Below, piece by piece: positions 23,818 to 35,018 of a DNA stretch of 64,000 nt. Each line of letters begins with the position of its first letter. Within the stretch, counting starts at the first letter, position 1. This DNA comes from Tragulus kanchil (Eukaryota; Chordata; Mammalia; Artiodactyla; Tragulidae). The notes beneath the pieces are model-generated. The model saw only the letters and a list, made by a program, of their open reading frames with translations. It ran no database searches and had not been told where the DNA came from. The translations under genes were made by a program, and so were the position numbers. The stretch is from contig JAIOJX010000032.1 in NCBI GenBank assembly GCA_022376925.1, positions 168,913,979 to 168,977,978 of the forward strand. The letters are read 5' to 3'.

Positions 23818-24166
23818 AAAAATTAAAATCCAGGGCTTCCCCTGGTGGTCCAGTGGATAAGGACACCGCCTTGCAGTGCAAGGGGCGCTGGTTTGATCCC
23901 TGGCCTGGGAAGATCCCACGTGCCGCGGAGCGGCTGGACCCATGTGTCCAATCACCGAGCCGGAGCTCTGGAGCGCATGTGCCCAGAGCCGGCGCTCTGC
24001 GACGACAGAGGCCACCGCGATGGGAGGCCCACAGGAGCCGAAGAACAAAGATGGATGAAAATAGAGAAAGACCAATAGAAGTGGCCCGCCCGCTCCCCTC
24101 CCTCCCCACCCGACCCCCACTCAAAATAAATAAATAAATCTTTAAAAAAAAAAAAATTAAAATCCA
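23818..24166 (+). mobile_element. CHR-2-like 3'-extended SINE with perfect target-site duplication
   Basis: The body is 23833-24151: head gggcttcccctggtggtcc, then a B-box-like ggtttgatccc, then the extension (aagaacaaagatggatgaaaatagag...gaccaatagaagtggcccgcccgctcccc), then (aaat)n and poly-A. The 15-base duplication aaaaattaaaatcca flanks it at 23818-23832 and 24152-24166. Confidence 0.92.
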
Positions 24167-25605
24167 ACCTGACTCAGCTAGCATGGAAAGATCTGAAACT
24201 TATGTTTGGAAGGACACATTCCATATTCAGGGGGCTTGACCCAGGATGAGATATATTTTGTAACATGCTTGGATATTAAAGAAAAGAACCCTGTGGACAG
24301 TCAGGTGAAATGCCAGTGGCCCACTGGGGGGAGGATAGCAGACTGCGGCTCTTTGAGAGCAGTGGCACACGCAGGAAGAAACGCAGTGATCGGTTCAGGA
24401 CACGAACGGGGGCCGCTGGGGTTTCATGTTTGGCCAAGCAGCTTGCCCACATAGTGGCTGCTGACAGGCTGCCTTCAACACGCAAGCATGTAGGGAGTGT
24501 GTCCCCATGGCCTCTCTGTTAGAAGCCACTAAGGGACACATCAGGCAGCGGCATGGCCGGGAGATGCAGGCATTTACCCGTGGGACTGCAGCAGGAGTAG
24601 TGACAAGGAACATGGCAAATGCGTTCGGGGTCATCTCCAAAGACGGAGAAGCCTCATACGGACATAAAAGTGAGTGTTTGTTCCCAACACACACGTGCAG
24701 ATGCTGAGGGTCTTTCAGCCAGCGTTAGACACAACCCGGCCCCTGCTAACGGAGGAGCAGGCGACCTGGAGGAGGGATGACCCAGGACCGACGTGGCTGA
24801 GATTTGGGGTACGGAGGCAGCTCCGTGGCCCCCAGGGACGGGACCCTTCTCGAGTGGGGAAAGCGGCTTCTCTGCCGTACGCTGGCTGCAGGCTGAGAGG
24901 TGCTGACCAGGGGCCCAGCGTCCCCGTGTGCAGACTGTGGTCCTACACCGTGCCCCACCGGGGCAGCCGGGGCCTCTGGGAGGAAGGAGGGGCGGGCTCC
25001 AGATCCGAACATACAAGAATCAGAGGCTCGCAGGAGCCGTCCACCGCGGAGAGGCGCCCTGGGGTCACCACTCTGGCCCTGCCGCTCCAGAGGGCGGGCC
25101 CCTGTGCCCTGCCCACTCCTCTCCCTGCAGCTTTTATTTATTTCTAGGACAATGGTGCTCAGTCAGCAGGACCCGGGGACTGGACGAAAGACCACAAGCT
25201 TCTGGGCGTCTGTCTTTGTCCCCCGCTCCCCCGTTCCTCTCTGGTCCACCACTGCTCTGTGGCCTCAGCTGGCTAGGCACTGAGCCGTCCTTCTGTCTGT
25301 CCGCCTCCAGGTCGCCCCCTTCCCCACTGAAAGGCTGGAATGTGCAGCCAGAGTCACCCCGCCTGAGGGTCTCCCGTCTGTAGGACACAAACCTTTGCAA
25401 ACCGCCCTCGTGGTAGTTGCCGTTTGGAGAATCTGGGGCTCTAAGCCTTAAAATATCTAAGGAAATCCTGGAAAACGCTCATCCGAGCGATGGAACCGCA
25501 GTCTGCGTGGGCAGATGGTGCCGCCAAGGCTGCCGGACTGGGAAGACTGATAAGATGTCTGTGCAGCCTTCTATGCACCACAAGGGCACCTCAACACGGA
25601 GCCAT
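24167..25605. other. Unassigned unique sequence
   Basis: 24167-24720 is of balanced composition and matches no repeat I recognise. 24720-25600 is GC-richer. Short open frames are present but give no recognisable protein, and no exon can be supported. Confidence 0.45.
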
Positions 25606-25977
25606 GCACCACCACACAGGACGGGGGAGCAACGCACAGGGCAGGGGAACACTGCACAGGACAGGGGAGCACCACAGGGCAGGGAAGCACTACATAGGAC
25701 AGGGGAGCACCGCACAGGGCAGGGGAGCACAGAACAGTCAGGGGAGCACCGCACAGGACAGGGGAGCACTACACAGGACAGGGGAGCACAGCACAGTCAG
25801 GGGAGCACCGCACAGGACAGGGGAGCACCACACAGGGCAGGGGAGCACCACACAGGGCAGGGGAGCACTACACAGGACAGGGGAGCACAGCACAGTCAGG
25901 GGAACATCGCACAGGACAGGGAGCACCGGACAGGACAGGGGAGCACAGCACAGTCAGGGGAGCACAACATGGCACAC
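25606..25977. repeat. Minisatellite, ~20-base unit with higher-order pattern
   Basis: About 18 tandem units of the type ggggagcaccgcacaggaca. A shorter variant unit ending agcacagtca recurs with cagtca ending at 25740, 25799, 25898 and 25956 (spacings 59, 99, 58), so three-unit blocks of about 59 bases repeat, with two extra 20-base units in the middle block. The open frames across it (rich in Gly, Gln, His, Thr) are repeat artefacts. Confidence 0.95.
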
Positions 25978-27540
25978 TGATTTCTCCTGGTGGGAAGAGG
26001 AGCGCTCCCAGCAGCCCCTTCTCCTGCCGGACCCTCAAGTCCCCTGAGCCCCCCACGGGGCCCTGAGTCCCTAAGCGTCAGTCTCCTTCAGGGTGGTCGC
26101 TCTGTGCAGTCTCCAGGAGATGGCGTGGAGGGTGAGTTTTCCAGTGCCCGCTTTGCCCAGAACCAGCTGAGGGCCCCGGGGGTGAGAGGATGCCCCCCCA
26201 GACCCATGAGTGAGGCCCCTTGCTCCAGGGGCCAGGGCTCGTCCTGCCCAGGAGCCCCAGGCAGGGGCTGGGTGTGAGGCTGCCTCTGGTCCTGGGGGGC
26301 CCACAGTCCCTGGGGTGGGGTTAGAGATGGGGGTGCCCCACTGCTGCCCTCTGGCTGGCGTCTAGGCGGGGGGGCAGGAGGAGTGCTGTGTGCTGATCAC
26401 CCGCTCCACGCTGGCAGCAGAGGCCCCTTCAGCCCAGACCTGCCCGCCCCCTGAGCGGAGCCATCGGCGCCCGGCTCTGCCGGGGGAGACTGAGGCCGGG
26501 GAGGTGATGTGGGCCCGGGTAGAGCTGGGCTGTGATGGAGGCCGTGGGGGCGAGGGCTGGGGGCCTAACTGGGTGCACCCTGCGGAGGCCGGTCCTCGGG
26601 TCCTCTGGGTGGGGGGCACCTGCCCTGATCTGAGGGTCCACGGGTCCACATCCAGATGGGGCCTCTTCTTTCTGGGCATCCTGGCTGAGGCCTCATCTGC
26701 CAGCCTGAGTGTGTGGGGTGGGGACTCAGAATGTGCCCCGGAGGAGACTGGGCGGGCGGCCACACGCAGACCTGAGACAACAGGTCAGAGGTGAGGCCAC
26801 GACCGTGGCGCAGACACTCTGCTCCTAGCCGGCCACGCCAGGGCTCAGCCCAGGGGACCAACCCGCGCACCACTCTGGGAAGCCCTGCCATTCCCTGAAG
26901 GGGCACAGAGCCCTGTCTGGGGCTTGGCGGAAGGCACACGCAGGGAGAAGAGACGCCCACGGCCGCCCAGGACCTTAGACAGTCCCTGCGCCAGCAGGGC
27001 ATCAGCGGCCTTTGTGGGGGTGGGGTCCACCCAGCTCTGGGGATACCCCCCACCCAGCCAGAGCTCCAGGTCACCGTAGATGCCACCAGTGCCCCCGCCG
27101 CTGTTCGGCCTTGGCGTGTGGCTCTTGCGAGGAAGGGGCAGGCCCAGCCCCCAGCCACGCCCCGCAGCCAGGAGGTGGGGAAACCCTGGCGGCGAGAGGG
27201 TGAGCCAGGCCCTGGGGGTCCCAGCACACTCCAACTGCTAGCAGGTACACAGAAGGCAGGCACAGGAGCTCCCTGCTGCCGACCCCTGCCCTCCTCCACC
27301 CCTGGGCAGGTGCAAGGACCACGCCAGCCTGCCACCAGACCCCTCCCGAGCAGAGCACGGCAGTCCCCCGCCGCCGCCATCCCGTCTCTGTCCGTTTGGG
27401 GCCGGCCCGCTCTCCGGTGGCGAGAGGCGGCACCACTCGTCTTCACCAGCAGGGGCTCCGCGCTGGGGCGGGCGGTGCGGGTGGGATCCCAGTAAGTGGG
27501 ACGCCAGCCCCGGGGGGCAGATGGGTCTGCGAGTCAGCTG
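25978..27540. other. GC-rich non-coding stretch
   Basis: Unique C/G-rich sequence with long spurious frames on both strands (the longest about 290 codons, minus). No recognised protein, RNA or repeat. Confidence 0.5.
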
Positions 27541-27544
27541 ACCA

Positions 27545-27672
27545 CGACAGTAATTGTTTTCTTTCTGGCCAGGCCGTGAGGCGTGTGGGACTCCCTGACC
27601 AGGTTTTAGACCCATGCTCCCAGCTGTGGGAGCTTGGAGTCCTGAGTACTGGACCACCAGGGAGTTCCCAGG
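27545..27672 (-). mobile_element. Diverged tRNA-derived SINE, antisense
   Basis: tctggccaggccgtgaggc...gggactccctgaccagg...gagtactggaccaccagggagttccc is the complement of a short ruminant tRNA-type SINE (ggaactccctggtggtccag...). Confidence 0.75.
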
Positions 27673-27804
27673 AGCTTTTGATACTGTATCTCTCTGTGAT
27701 TTTGGAGTTGCTCCTTTGTTACATACAGATATCTATGCATGGCGAAAAGTTGGTTAGTGCTAACATGCTGAAACCCTAAAAAGTCAGAGTAAATTTGATT
27801 CTGA

Positions 27805-28645
27805 ACACTGTGTCTTTTTTTTTTTTTTAATTAATTAATTAATTTATTTATTTTTGTACATGTATGTTCCCAGATCAATCAGATGCATATCCCTTGACCC
27901 TCCCCTCACCCAGTTCCCCCCCCCCATCCCTCCAGACCATTGCTCCAAGTGGCTGTAGGTACTCCTATTCCCCTAGCACAATGACAATAGCTATCTTTTC
28001 TACACATGACAGTATAGGTTCCCATGTTACTCCCTCCCATTGTTCGGTCTCCACAATGTCTTTGTGTCTATTCTCTGTTTTTTCATGAGTTCACTGTGTG
28101 TGTTATCATGACCATCTTACTAGATCCCATATATATGAGTTAGTATACTATATTTGTCTTTTTCTTTTTGACTTACTTCACTTTTTATGATAGGTTCTAG
28201 AGCCAGCCACCTCATTAGGACTGAGTCTTCTGCATTTCTTTTAACAGCTGAGTAGTATTCCATTGTATATATGTACCAGAGCTTCTGGATCCATTCATTT
28301 GTCGATGGACATCTAGGTTGCTTCCATGTTCTGGCTATTGTATAGAGAGCTGCAATGAACATTGGGGTACAGGTGCCCCTTTCAGTTTTGATTTCATCAG
28401 GATATAGGCCTAATAGTGGGATTGCTGGGTCATAGGGTGCTTCTATTTTTAGTTTTTTAAGGAATCTCCATATTGTCTTCCATAGAGGTTGTATTAATTT
28501 ACATTCCCACCAGCAATGCAAGAGGGTTCCCTTTTCTCCACACCCTCTCCAGCATTTGTTGTCTGTCGATTTGTTGATGATGGCCATTCTGACAGGTGTG
28601 AGGTGGTATCTCATTGTGGTTTTAATTTGCACACTGTGTCTTTTT
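27805..28645 (-). mobile_element. Young 5'-truncated L1 with target-site duplication
   Basis: The body is 27820-28630. On the minus strand 28632-28120 encodes the C-terminal ~170 residues of L1 ORF2, uninterrupted (cysteine-rich [18 protein letters not shown], then [12 protein letters not shown]), followed by a 3' UTR and an A-rich tail at 27820-27850. Perfect 15-base flanks acactgtgtcttttt lie at 27805-27819 and 28631-28645. It is severely 5'-truncated and recent in age, because the coding part is intact. Confidence 0.95.
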
Positions 28646-29059
28646 AACAGTAATAATCAGTAGTGGGAATAAGAATTCAGTGGGAAAAGGCCCACCCATG
28701 TCATCAAGAGATGCATTTTGAATAAAAGTTTCCTTTTTCTGTCAAACTTTTTATAAAAATGTATAATATAAATTATCGATGTCCACATTTGTGACTTTGG
28801 TTGTGAGCTGATAACTGTAAAAATAGCCAAATTCAAAAGCAAAGATAATTAAGAGTCCTATGAAGTAAAAAATAGAAAATGATATTTCAGTTTATATACA
28901 TTTTTAGTGGGTGGCGCAGTGAGATTCCCTGGAGTTAGGTCCATCCCTTGCTTATTTTTCACAAAGATGTGCACAAAATGCATTACATTAGGATAAAATT
29001 CAAAGTGCATAATGGAATGAAAATACAGGCAAATTAGAAAAAAAAATTGTGCCTATTAA
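28646..29059. other. AT-rich unassigned sequence
   Basis: AT-rich unique stretch lying between the young L1 and a SINE. It shows no repeat family I can name. It may be ancient LINE-derived or simply intergenic DNA. Confidence 0.4.
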
Positions 29060-29368
29060 AGATTTGTCTTTTTTACTTTTTAAAAAAATTTGTCCTCTTT
29101 TATTGTCTTTTTTAAAAATTTATCCATTTTCATCCATCTTTATTCTTTGGCCTGTGTGGGCCTCCCATTGCTGTGGCCTCTCTCACTGCAGAGCACCGGC
29201 TCTGTGTGCATGCACTCCAGAGCGCTGGTTCATAATTAGAAACACTGTTTCAGCTGCTTCGCGGCACGTGGGATCCTCCTGGGCCAGGGATCAAACCGGC
29301 GCCCCTTGCATTGCAAGGCGGACTCTTTGCCCACTGGACCACCAGGGAAGCCCAGATTTGTCTTTTTT
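29060..29368 (-). mobile_element. CHR-2-like SINE, antisense, with perfect target-site duplication
   Basis: The body is 29075-29353, ending in the complement of the head (tggaccaccagggaagccc), with the complement of a B box (ggatcaaaccggcgcccc). It shares the start of the 3' extension (complement of aataaagatggatgaaaatgg) but then has a different, A-rich tail. The 15-base flanks agatttgtctttttt are at 29060-29074 and 29354-29368. Confidence 0.88.
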
Positions 29369-30169
29369 GATCATTGATTATGGCGGTTTTTTAAGTCACT
29401 ACATCTAGAATTTGTTGAATATCTTTAAAAGATCAAGCCAACACATTTTTGAAATGTCAATGCACTGACACGTGCAGCGTCATGGATGAATCTCAGAAAC
29501 ACGCACGAGAGCTTCTAAAAGGAAAGTGGACTTTCATTCTTTCTTGTCTTGTATCAGAATTCCTCAAGGCTATCCATTGTCCTTAGGGAGCTTCTTTGAC
29601 TGCATTCATATTTTTTGAAATGTAGTGCCTTCCTTGTCAAAATTATCAAGAGCCTGTGATGGAACGTTCCAGTTTCTCTTTAGCTCAGATGACTCTCCTC
29701 TGTCAGGTGAGATGCTCTAGTGTTGGCATCTGGCACTGGGGATGGCGGCAGGTGTTCCCCGAGCCCCTCTGTGTGCTTGTATAGTGAGTGCTTCACTGCA
29801 GTTAGTCCTCAGGACACAGAAATGGCAGGTGACAGCGGGGGCCTCCTTCTGCAGGCGAGAGAGCAGGATGATCCGACCTGCAAGCGGCCGGACAGGTGGC
29901 GTGGACTCCGCTGGTCAAGAGGACGCGAGGTCGGGACTTCAGAAGCATCACCTGATGCTGGCTCCGTGCGTGTGCGCAGGGCCCTGCCTGCACGATTTCT
30001 GCTCTTAGGAGCCTGCTGAGGCCTTCTGGGAGTTCTCCCACGAGCTCTTCTGTTTGTTGGGCATTTCAGAGGAATGCGTTTTCTTCCATCGTGGAATGCA
30101 GAGCCCTGTGTATTTGTTAATTTAGGGTGGTGAAGTGTTCTGCCAACATTCCCTTTTCCTTGACTCGTG
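29369..30169. other. Unassigned sequence, possibly old LINE-derived
   Basis: Mixed AT-rich sequence with weak L1-like words (catggatgaatctcagaaacac near 29480). No gene recognised. From 29880 it is part of D7. Confidence 0.4.
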
Positions 30170-30330
30170 TTTTGATCTGGCGATGGCTGCTCGAGGTGTG
30201 CTGGTCTCCCACTGTGACTGTAATTTAGGCAGATTCTCCCTGGGCTTCTGGCAGCTTTTCTCCATATGTTTTGGAGCAAAAGGTTAATAACTGTGATGTG
30301 ATCTCAACGGATGTGTCAGTCTGGCCCAGT
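30170..30330 (-). mobile_element. Diverged L1 ORF2-region fragment, antisense
   Basis: gtgctggtctcccactgtgactgtaatttaggcagattctccctgggcttctggcagc...atgttttggagc follows the order of the complement of L1 ORF2. The D7 copy is 31231-31391. Confidence 0.55.
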
Positions 30331-30942
30331 TGGAGGCTCCGCCGTGGTCCCTGCCAAGCCTCGCATCTAATTTCTAAATTTAATTTCCTACAAGACTGTG
30401 TGCGATTGTTGCTCCTTAAGGATTTTAGAAAACAAAACAACCGCCCCAGCGTCTCTCAGCAGTAAACACAGGTCTGCAGGGAGGAAGCCGCGGGGCGCCC
30501 GCGGGGCCTGGGCGGGGCGGGGAGGTGCTCTTGTTCCAGGGCCTGCTGTCCTCGGCCCCTCCGGAGAGTCACGCGGCTGGTGGACAGAGGGCTCGTCTCA
30601 GAAGGAACTGGCTGGGACTTCTTGGCCTCGGCTCCCGGCCTCACCGGAACTGGGATTTTCAATCTGATGGCTTCAGCGCTTGCTGCTGCCGGGCTCAGGC
30701 AGTGTGTGCCCACTGGGGTGCGGGGTGGCTGCGGAGAGTCCCCGGGGCGCCGGCGGTGGGCCGGCCTCAGGAGCCTCAGAGGTGGGGCCGTGTTTGCCGC
30801 TGGCACCTCTGGCACCGTGCTGGGGGCAGAAGCCCGCCGCGGCTCTGATGGGCAGCTTCGTCTCCCCGTCACTGCCAGCCCGTGAGCCCGGGCTCGAGAC
30901 ACCAGGACCTCAGACCCCGTGTGCTGACCCGCCTTGTGTCAG
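30331..30942. other. Unassigned, GC-rich second half
   Basis: No gene or repeat recognised. Repeated at 31392-32003 through D7. Confidence 0.45.
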
Positions 30943-32003
30943 GCAAGCGGCCGGACAGGTGGCGTGGACTCCGCTGGTCAAGAGGACGCGAGGTCGGGAC
31001 TTCAGAAGCATCACCTGATGCTGGCTCCGTGCGTGCGCAGGGCCCTGCCTGCACGATTTCTGCTCTTAGGAGCCTGCTGAGGCCTTCTGGGAGTTCTCCC
31101 ACGAGCTCTTCTGTTTGTTGGGCATTTCAGAGGAATGCGTTTTCTTCCATCGTGGAATGCAGAGCCCTGTGTATTTGTTAATTTAGGGTGGTGAAGTGTT
31201 CTGCCAACATTCCCTTTTCCTTGACTCGTGTTTTGATCTGGCGATGGCTGCTCGAGGTGTGCTGGTCTCCCACTGTGACTGTAATTTAGGCAGATTCTCC
31301 CTGGGCTTCTGGCAGCTTTTCTCCATATGTTTTGGAGCAAAAGGTTAATAACTGTGATGTGATCTCAACGGATGTGTCAGTCTGGCCCAGTTGGAGGCTC
31401 CGCCGTGGTCCCTGCCAAGCCTCGCATCTAATTTCTAAATTTAATTTCCTACAAGACTGTGTGCGATTGTTGCTCCTTAAGGATTTTAGAAAACAAAACA
31501 ACCGCCCCAGCGTCTCTCAGCAGTAAACACAGGTCTGCAGGGAGGAAGCGCGGGCGCCGCGGGGCCTGGGCGGGGCGGGGAGGTGCTCTTGTTCCAGGGC
31601 CTGCTGTCCTCGGCCCCTCCGGAGAGTCACGCGGCTGGTGGACAGAGGGCTCGTCTCAGAAGGAACTGGCTGGGACTTCTTGGCCTCGGCTCCCGGCCTC
31701 ACCGGAACTGGGATTTTCAATCTGATGGCTTCAGCGCTTGCTGCTGCCGGGCTCAGGCAGTGTGTGCCCACTGGGGTGCGGGGTGGCTGCGGAGAGTCCC
31801 CGGGGCGCCGGCGGTGGGCCGGCCTCAGGAGCCTCAGAGGTGGGGCCGTGTTTGCCGCTGGCACCTCTGGCACCGTGCTGGGGGCAGAAGCCCGCCGCGG
31901 CTCTGATGGGCAGCTTCGTCTCCCCGTCACTGCCAGCCCGTGAGCCCGGGCTCGAGACACCAGGACCTCAGACCCCGTGTGCTGACCCGCCTTGTGTGCA
32001 GGC

Positions 32004-32414
32004 ACGGACCAAGAGCTGTCTGCCTGTGAGGGTTCGCTTAGTGTCCAGGGGGCGCAGGGGCGGCCATGTGGTGCGACAGTGTTTTGAGCGTATCTCCGAG
32101 GGGTCTCTGTGTGGGGCTAACGTGTGGATCACTGAACGGGGTACAGCAGGCGGACCTCCCTGGTGGAGTGGGCCTCACCGCATCGGCCGAAGGTCTGACC
32201 AGCGGCAAAGGTCGAGCCAGCAGGAACCTCCCCAGCCTGGCTGTCTTCCGGCCTTTGGACACTTGCCTTTGGTCTCAGACTGAAATGTACACCTTTGGCT
32301 TGCCTGAGTCTCCAGATTGCCGGCAGCAGAGCTGGGGGCTTGTCAGCCTTCATAACCGCACAGCCAGTCCCTTATGATAAATCTCTCTCTCCCTCTCTCC
32401 ATATAGATATATAG
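32004..32414. mobile_element. Ancient interspersed repeat, family unassigned
   Basis: The end of this stretch (gcctttggacacttgcctttggtctcagactgaaat, gcttgcctgagtctccagattgc, cataaccgcacagccagtcccttatgataaatctc, tatagatatata) matches a familiar ancient mammalian repeat tail. I cannot name the family with confidence. Confidence 0.5.
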
Positions 32415-33960
32415 GTACAGATATTCATTGCTGTTGTTTGATTGCTTTGTTCTGTCTAACTCTTTGTGTTCCCACGAACCGACACACTCCAGGCCTCTCT
32501 GTCCATCGCTGTCTCCCTGAGCTTGCTCAAACACATGTCCATTGAGTCAGCGATGCCATCCAACCATCTCACCCTCTGCAGCCCTGCTCCTCCTGCCCTC
32601 AGTCTTTCCCAGCAACAGGGTCTTTTCCAGTGAGTCAGCTCTTCCCATCAGGGGCCAAAGTATTGGAGCTTCAGCTTCAGCATCCGTCCTTCCAATGAAT
32701 ATTCAGGGTTGATGTCCTTTAGGACGGACCGGTTTGATCTCCTTGCTGTCCCAGGGACTCTCAACAGCCTTCTTCAGCGCCACAGTTCGAAAGCATCAAT
32801 TCTTCAGCGCTCAGCCTTCTTTCTGGTCCAGCTCTCACATCCATACATGACAACTGGAAAAACCATAGCTTTGACTGTATGGACTTTTGTTGGTAAAGTG
32901 ATGTTTCCACTTTTGAATACTGTCTAGGTTTGTCATGGCTTTTCTTCCAAGGAGCAAGCCTCTTTTAATTTCATGGCTGCCGTCACCATCCGCAGTGATT
33001 TGGGAGCCCAGGAAAACAGCCTGTCACTGCTCCCTCTTTCTCCCCATCTATCTGACATGAAGTGATGGAGCGGGGTGCCGTCATCTCAGTTATCTGAATG
33101 TTTTAAGCCAGTTTTTTCACTCTCTTCTTTCACCCTCATCAAGAGGCTTTTGAGCTCCTCTTCACTTTCTGCCATGAAGGTGGTGCTTAGTGGCTAGGTC
33201 ATGTCCGACTCATGTGACCCCATGGACTGTAGCCCACCAGGCTTCTCTGCCCGTTGGATTTCCCCGGCAGTCCCTGGGATTAGGTTGGAGTGGGTTGCCA
33301 TTTCCTTCTCCAGGGATTAGGGTGGCATAATCTGCACATTTGAGGCTGTTGATATTTCTCCCGGCAATCTTGATTCCAGCTTGACGTACTCCTATCTCAG
33401 TCTTGATCCAGTCTGTTGTTCCGTGTCCTGTTCTGTTGCTTCTTGTCCTGCATACAGGTTTCACAGGAGGCAGGTAAGCTGGTCTGGTGTTCCCGTCTCT
33501 CTAAGAATTTTCCACAGGTTGTTGTGATCCACACAGTCAAAGGCTTTAGTGTAGTCAATGAAGCAGAAGTAGATGCTTTTATGGAATTCCCTTCCTTTTT
33601 CTGTGATCAAATGGATGTTGGCAACTTGATCTCTGGTTCCTCTGCCTTTTCTAAATCCAGCTTGTACATCTGGAAGCTCTCGGTTCACAAACTGTTGAAG
33701 CGTAGCTTCGAGGATTTTGAGCATTTCTTTGCTAACATGTGAAATGAGTGCAATGGTGTGGTAGTTTGAACATTTTTTGGCATTGTCCTTCTTTGGGACT
33801 GGAATGAAAACTGACCTTTTCCAGTCCTGTGGCCACTGCTGAGTTTTCCACGTTTGTTGACATATTGAGTGCAGCACTTTAAGGGCACTCAATATAGAAT
33901 TTTAAATAGTTCAGCTGGAATCCCCTCACCTCCACCTACTTTGTTCGTAGGAATGCTGTT
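32415..33960 (-). mobile_element. BovB LINE, antisense, 5'-truncated, interrupted by a SINE
   Basis: From the 3' end (ctgtctaactctttgtg...ccattgagtcagcgatgcc) through the complement of the RT region (about 33320-33900, with a minus-strand frame carrying the FIDYTKAFDCVDHNNLWK motif A). Motif A is well kept, but the frame is broken elsewhere by the nested SINE and stops. It contains only the RT C-terminal part and 3' region. The end lies inside D8. Confidence 0.93.
33178..33318 (-). mobile_element. Bov-tA fragment nested in the antisense BovB
   Basis: gtgcttagtggctaggtcatgtccgactc...accccatggactgtagcccaccaggcttctctgcccg...gggttgccatttccttctccagg interrupts the BovB between ctttctgccat and gattagggtggcataatctgc. 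The host LINE resumes directly after it, so the SINE is the younger insertion. Confidence 0.85.
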
Positions 33961-33984
33961 TTTAGGTGAAGCGTATTTCTCCCA

Positions 33985-34060
33985 GGTTCAGAGGAATGAG
34001 GTCACTCCCCAAGGTCACAGAGCAGTGAGCTGTGGGGTCGGATAGACACCAGGCCTGTTA
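33985..34060 (+). mobile_element. MIR-like fragment
   Basis: gaggaatgaggtcactccccaaggtcacagagcagtgagctgtggggtcgg...accaggcctgtt matches the MIR core and 3' order (cccaaggtcacacagctag). The D8 copy is about 35041-35116. Confidence 0.6.
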
Positions 34061-34108
34061 GAACGTGTACACTTCATTTTACATTTCATTTGCATTTCAT
34101 TAGTGGTC

Positions 34109-34235
34109 AACCATAAAGATTTTGGCCATGCTGCACGTCATGTGGAATCTCAGTTCCCCGAGCAGAGGCGAACCTGGGTCCCTGGCAGCGGAAGCAGGGC
34201 CATAACCACTGGACCAGGGAAGTTCTTTAAATTCT
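34109..34235 (-). mobile_element. Short tRNA-derived SINE, antisense
   Basis: The complement reads gaacttccctggtccagtggttatggccc...gggacccaggttcgcctctgctcggggaactgagattccacatgacg, a short ruminant tRNA-type SINE. The D8 copy is 35164-35290. Confidence 0.85.
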
Positions 34236-34844
34236 TAAAATAAAAACATTGAAGTGTGTTTTCCACACACATTGTGTTTTATCTGTGTGCGTTTCCTCCC
34301 TTTGAATTGGACGTGACCTCTGGCCCCGTGTAGCCCTTCCCTCCTTCAGCCTCACCTCTTTTGTTTCCTCAACTGTCTTCCGGAGTTTTAGTTTCCAGCT
34401 GCCATCAGTGCCTTTACTTTAACTATCTGCTATTTTAGGAATCTTTTCTTCATAATCACATTGAACGTGATGACTGCATTGCTGATAATTATCAAGAATA
34501 ATTCTGCTTTTTATGGTTCCTTTGTTCACCATTGTTCCGTGGTGTTAACTTTTCCCTCTTTCTTGAAATTACTTTTTCACTTTCCCAGTGCTGGTACGTG
34601 GGTGCTGTTGTTCTTCAGAGAGGGTCTGAGCAGTTTCCTAGTCTTTCCATCTCTGATGATATTATTTCCCTCCCATCTGAATCATAATTGGTCTGGGCAC
34701 TGAGGAAGCACGTATTTTCCTCCCACAGATGCTTTCCTTTGGGGGCGGGTGCTTTGTCGCCCGCTGGCCTTCGCGCTGTGGAGGAGCCGTCCGCCTCTTC
34801 TGCTCACCGGGCCATCTGTTTATTCCCATCCACAGCTTTTATTC
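34236..34844. other. Unassigned sequence in the D8 unit
   Basis: AT-rich then GC-rich, with no recognised gene or family. The part from ctgcattgctgataattatc onward occurs at 34474, 35529 and 36628 because D8 and D9 overlap. Confidence 0.45.
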
Positions 34845-34846
34845 TT

Positions 34847-35018
34847 CTTTGGGACTGGAATGAAAACTGACCTTTTCCAGTCCTGTGGCCACTGCTGAGT
34901 TTTCCACGTTTGTTGACATATTGAGTGCAGCACTTTAAGGGCACTCAATATAGAATTTTAAATAGTTCAGCTGGAATCCCCTCACCTCCACCTACTTTGT
35001 TCGTAGGAATGCTGTTTT
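34847..35018 (-). mobile_element. Second copy of the BovB 5'-side fragment (part of D8)
   Basis: Repeats 33791-33960 of the antisense BovB, starting mid-element at ctttgggactggaatg. It has no BovB continuation on its left, which shows that the seam, not retrotransposition, made it. Confidence 0.93.

Larger units (their letters stand above)
29880..32003. repeat. Direct duplication D7 (period 1061-1063)
   Basis: 29880-30942 is repeated as 30943-32003. The seam shares ggca. Differences: gtgcgtgtgcgcagg versus gtgcgtgcgcagg soon after the seam, and gccgcggggcgcccgcgg versus gcgcgggcgccgcgg in a GC-rich tract. Confidence 0.95.

Noticed and set aside
25417..26047. Repetitive 185-187-codon frames
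   Set aside because: They are the ~20-base minisatellite read in different frames. The unit length is not a multiple of three and there is no conserved protein.
28060..28110. Host promoter or TATA-like sites in AT-rich tracts
   Set aside because: These AT-rich words lie inside the L1 body and have no associated exon.
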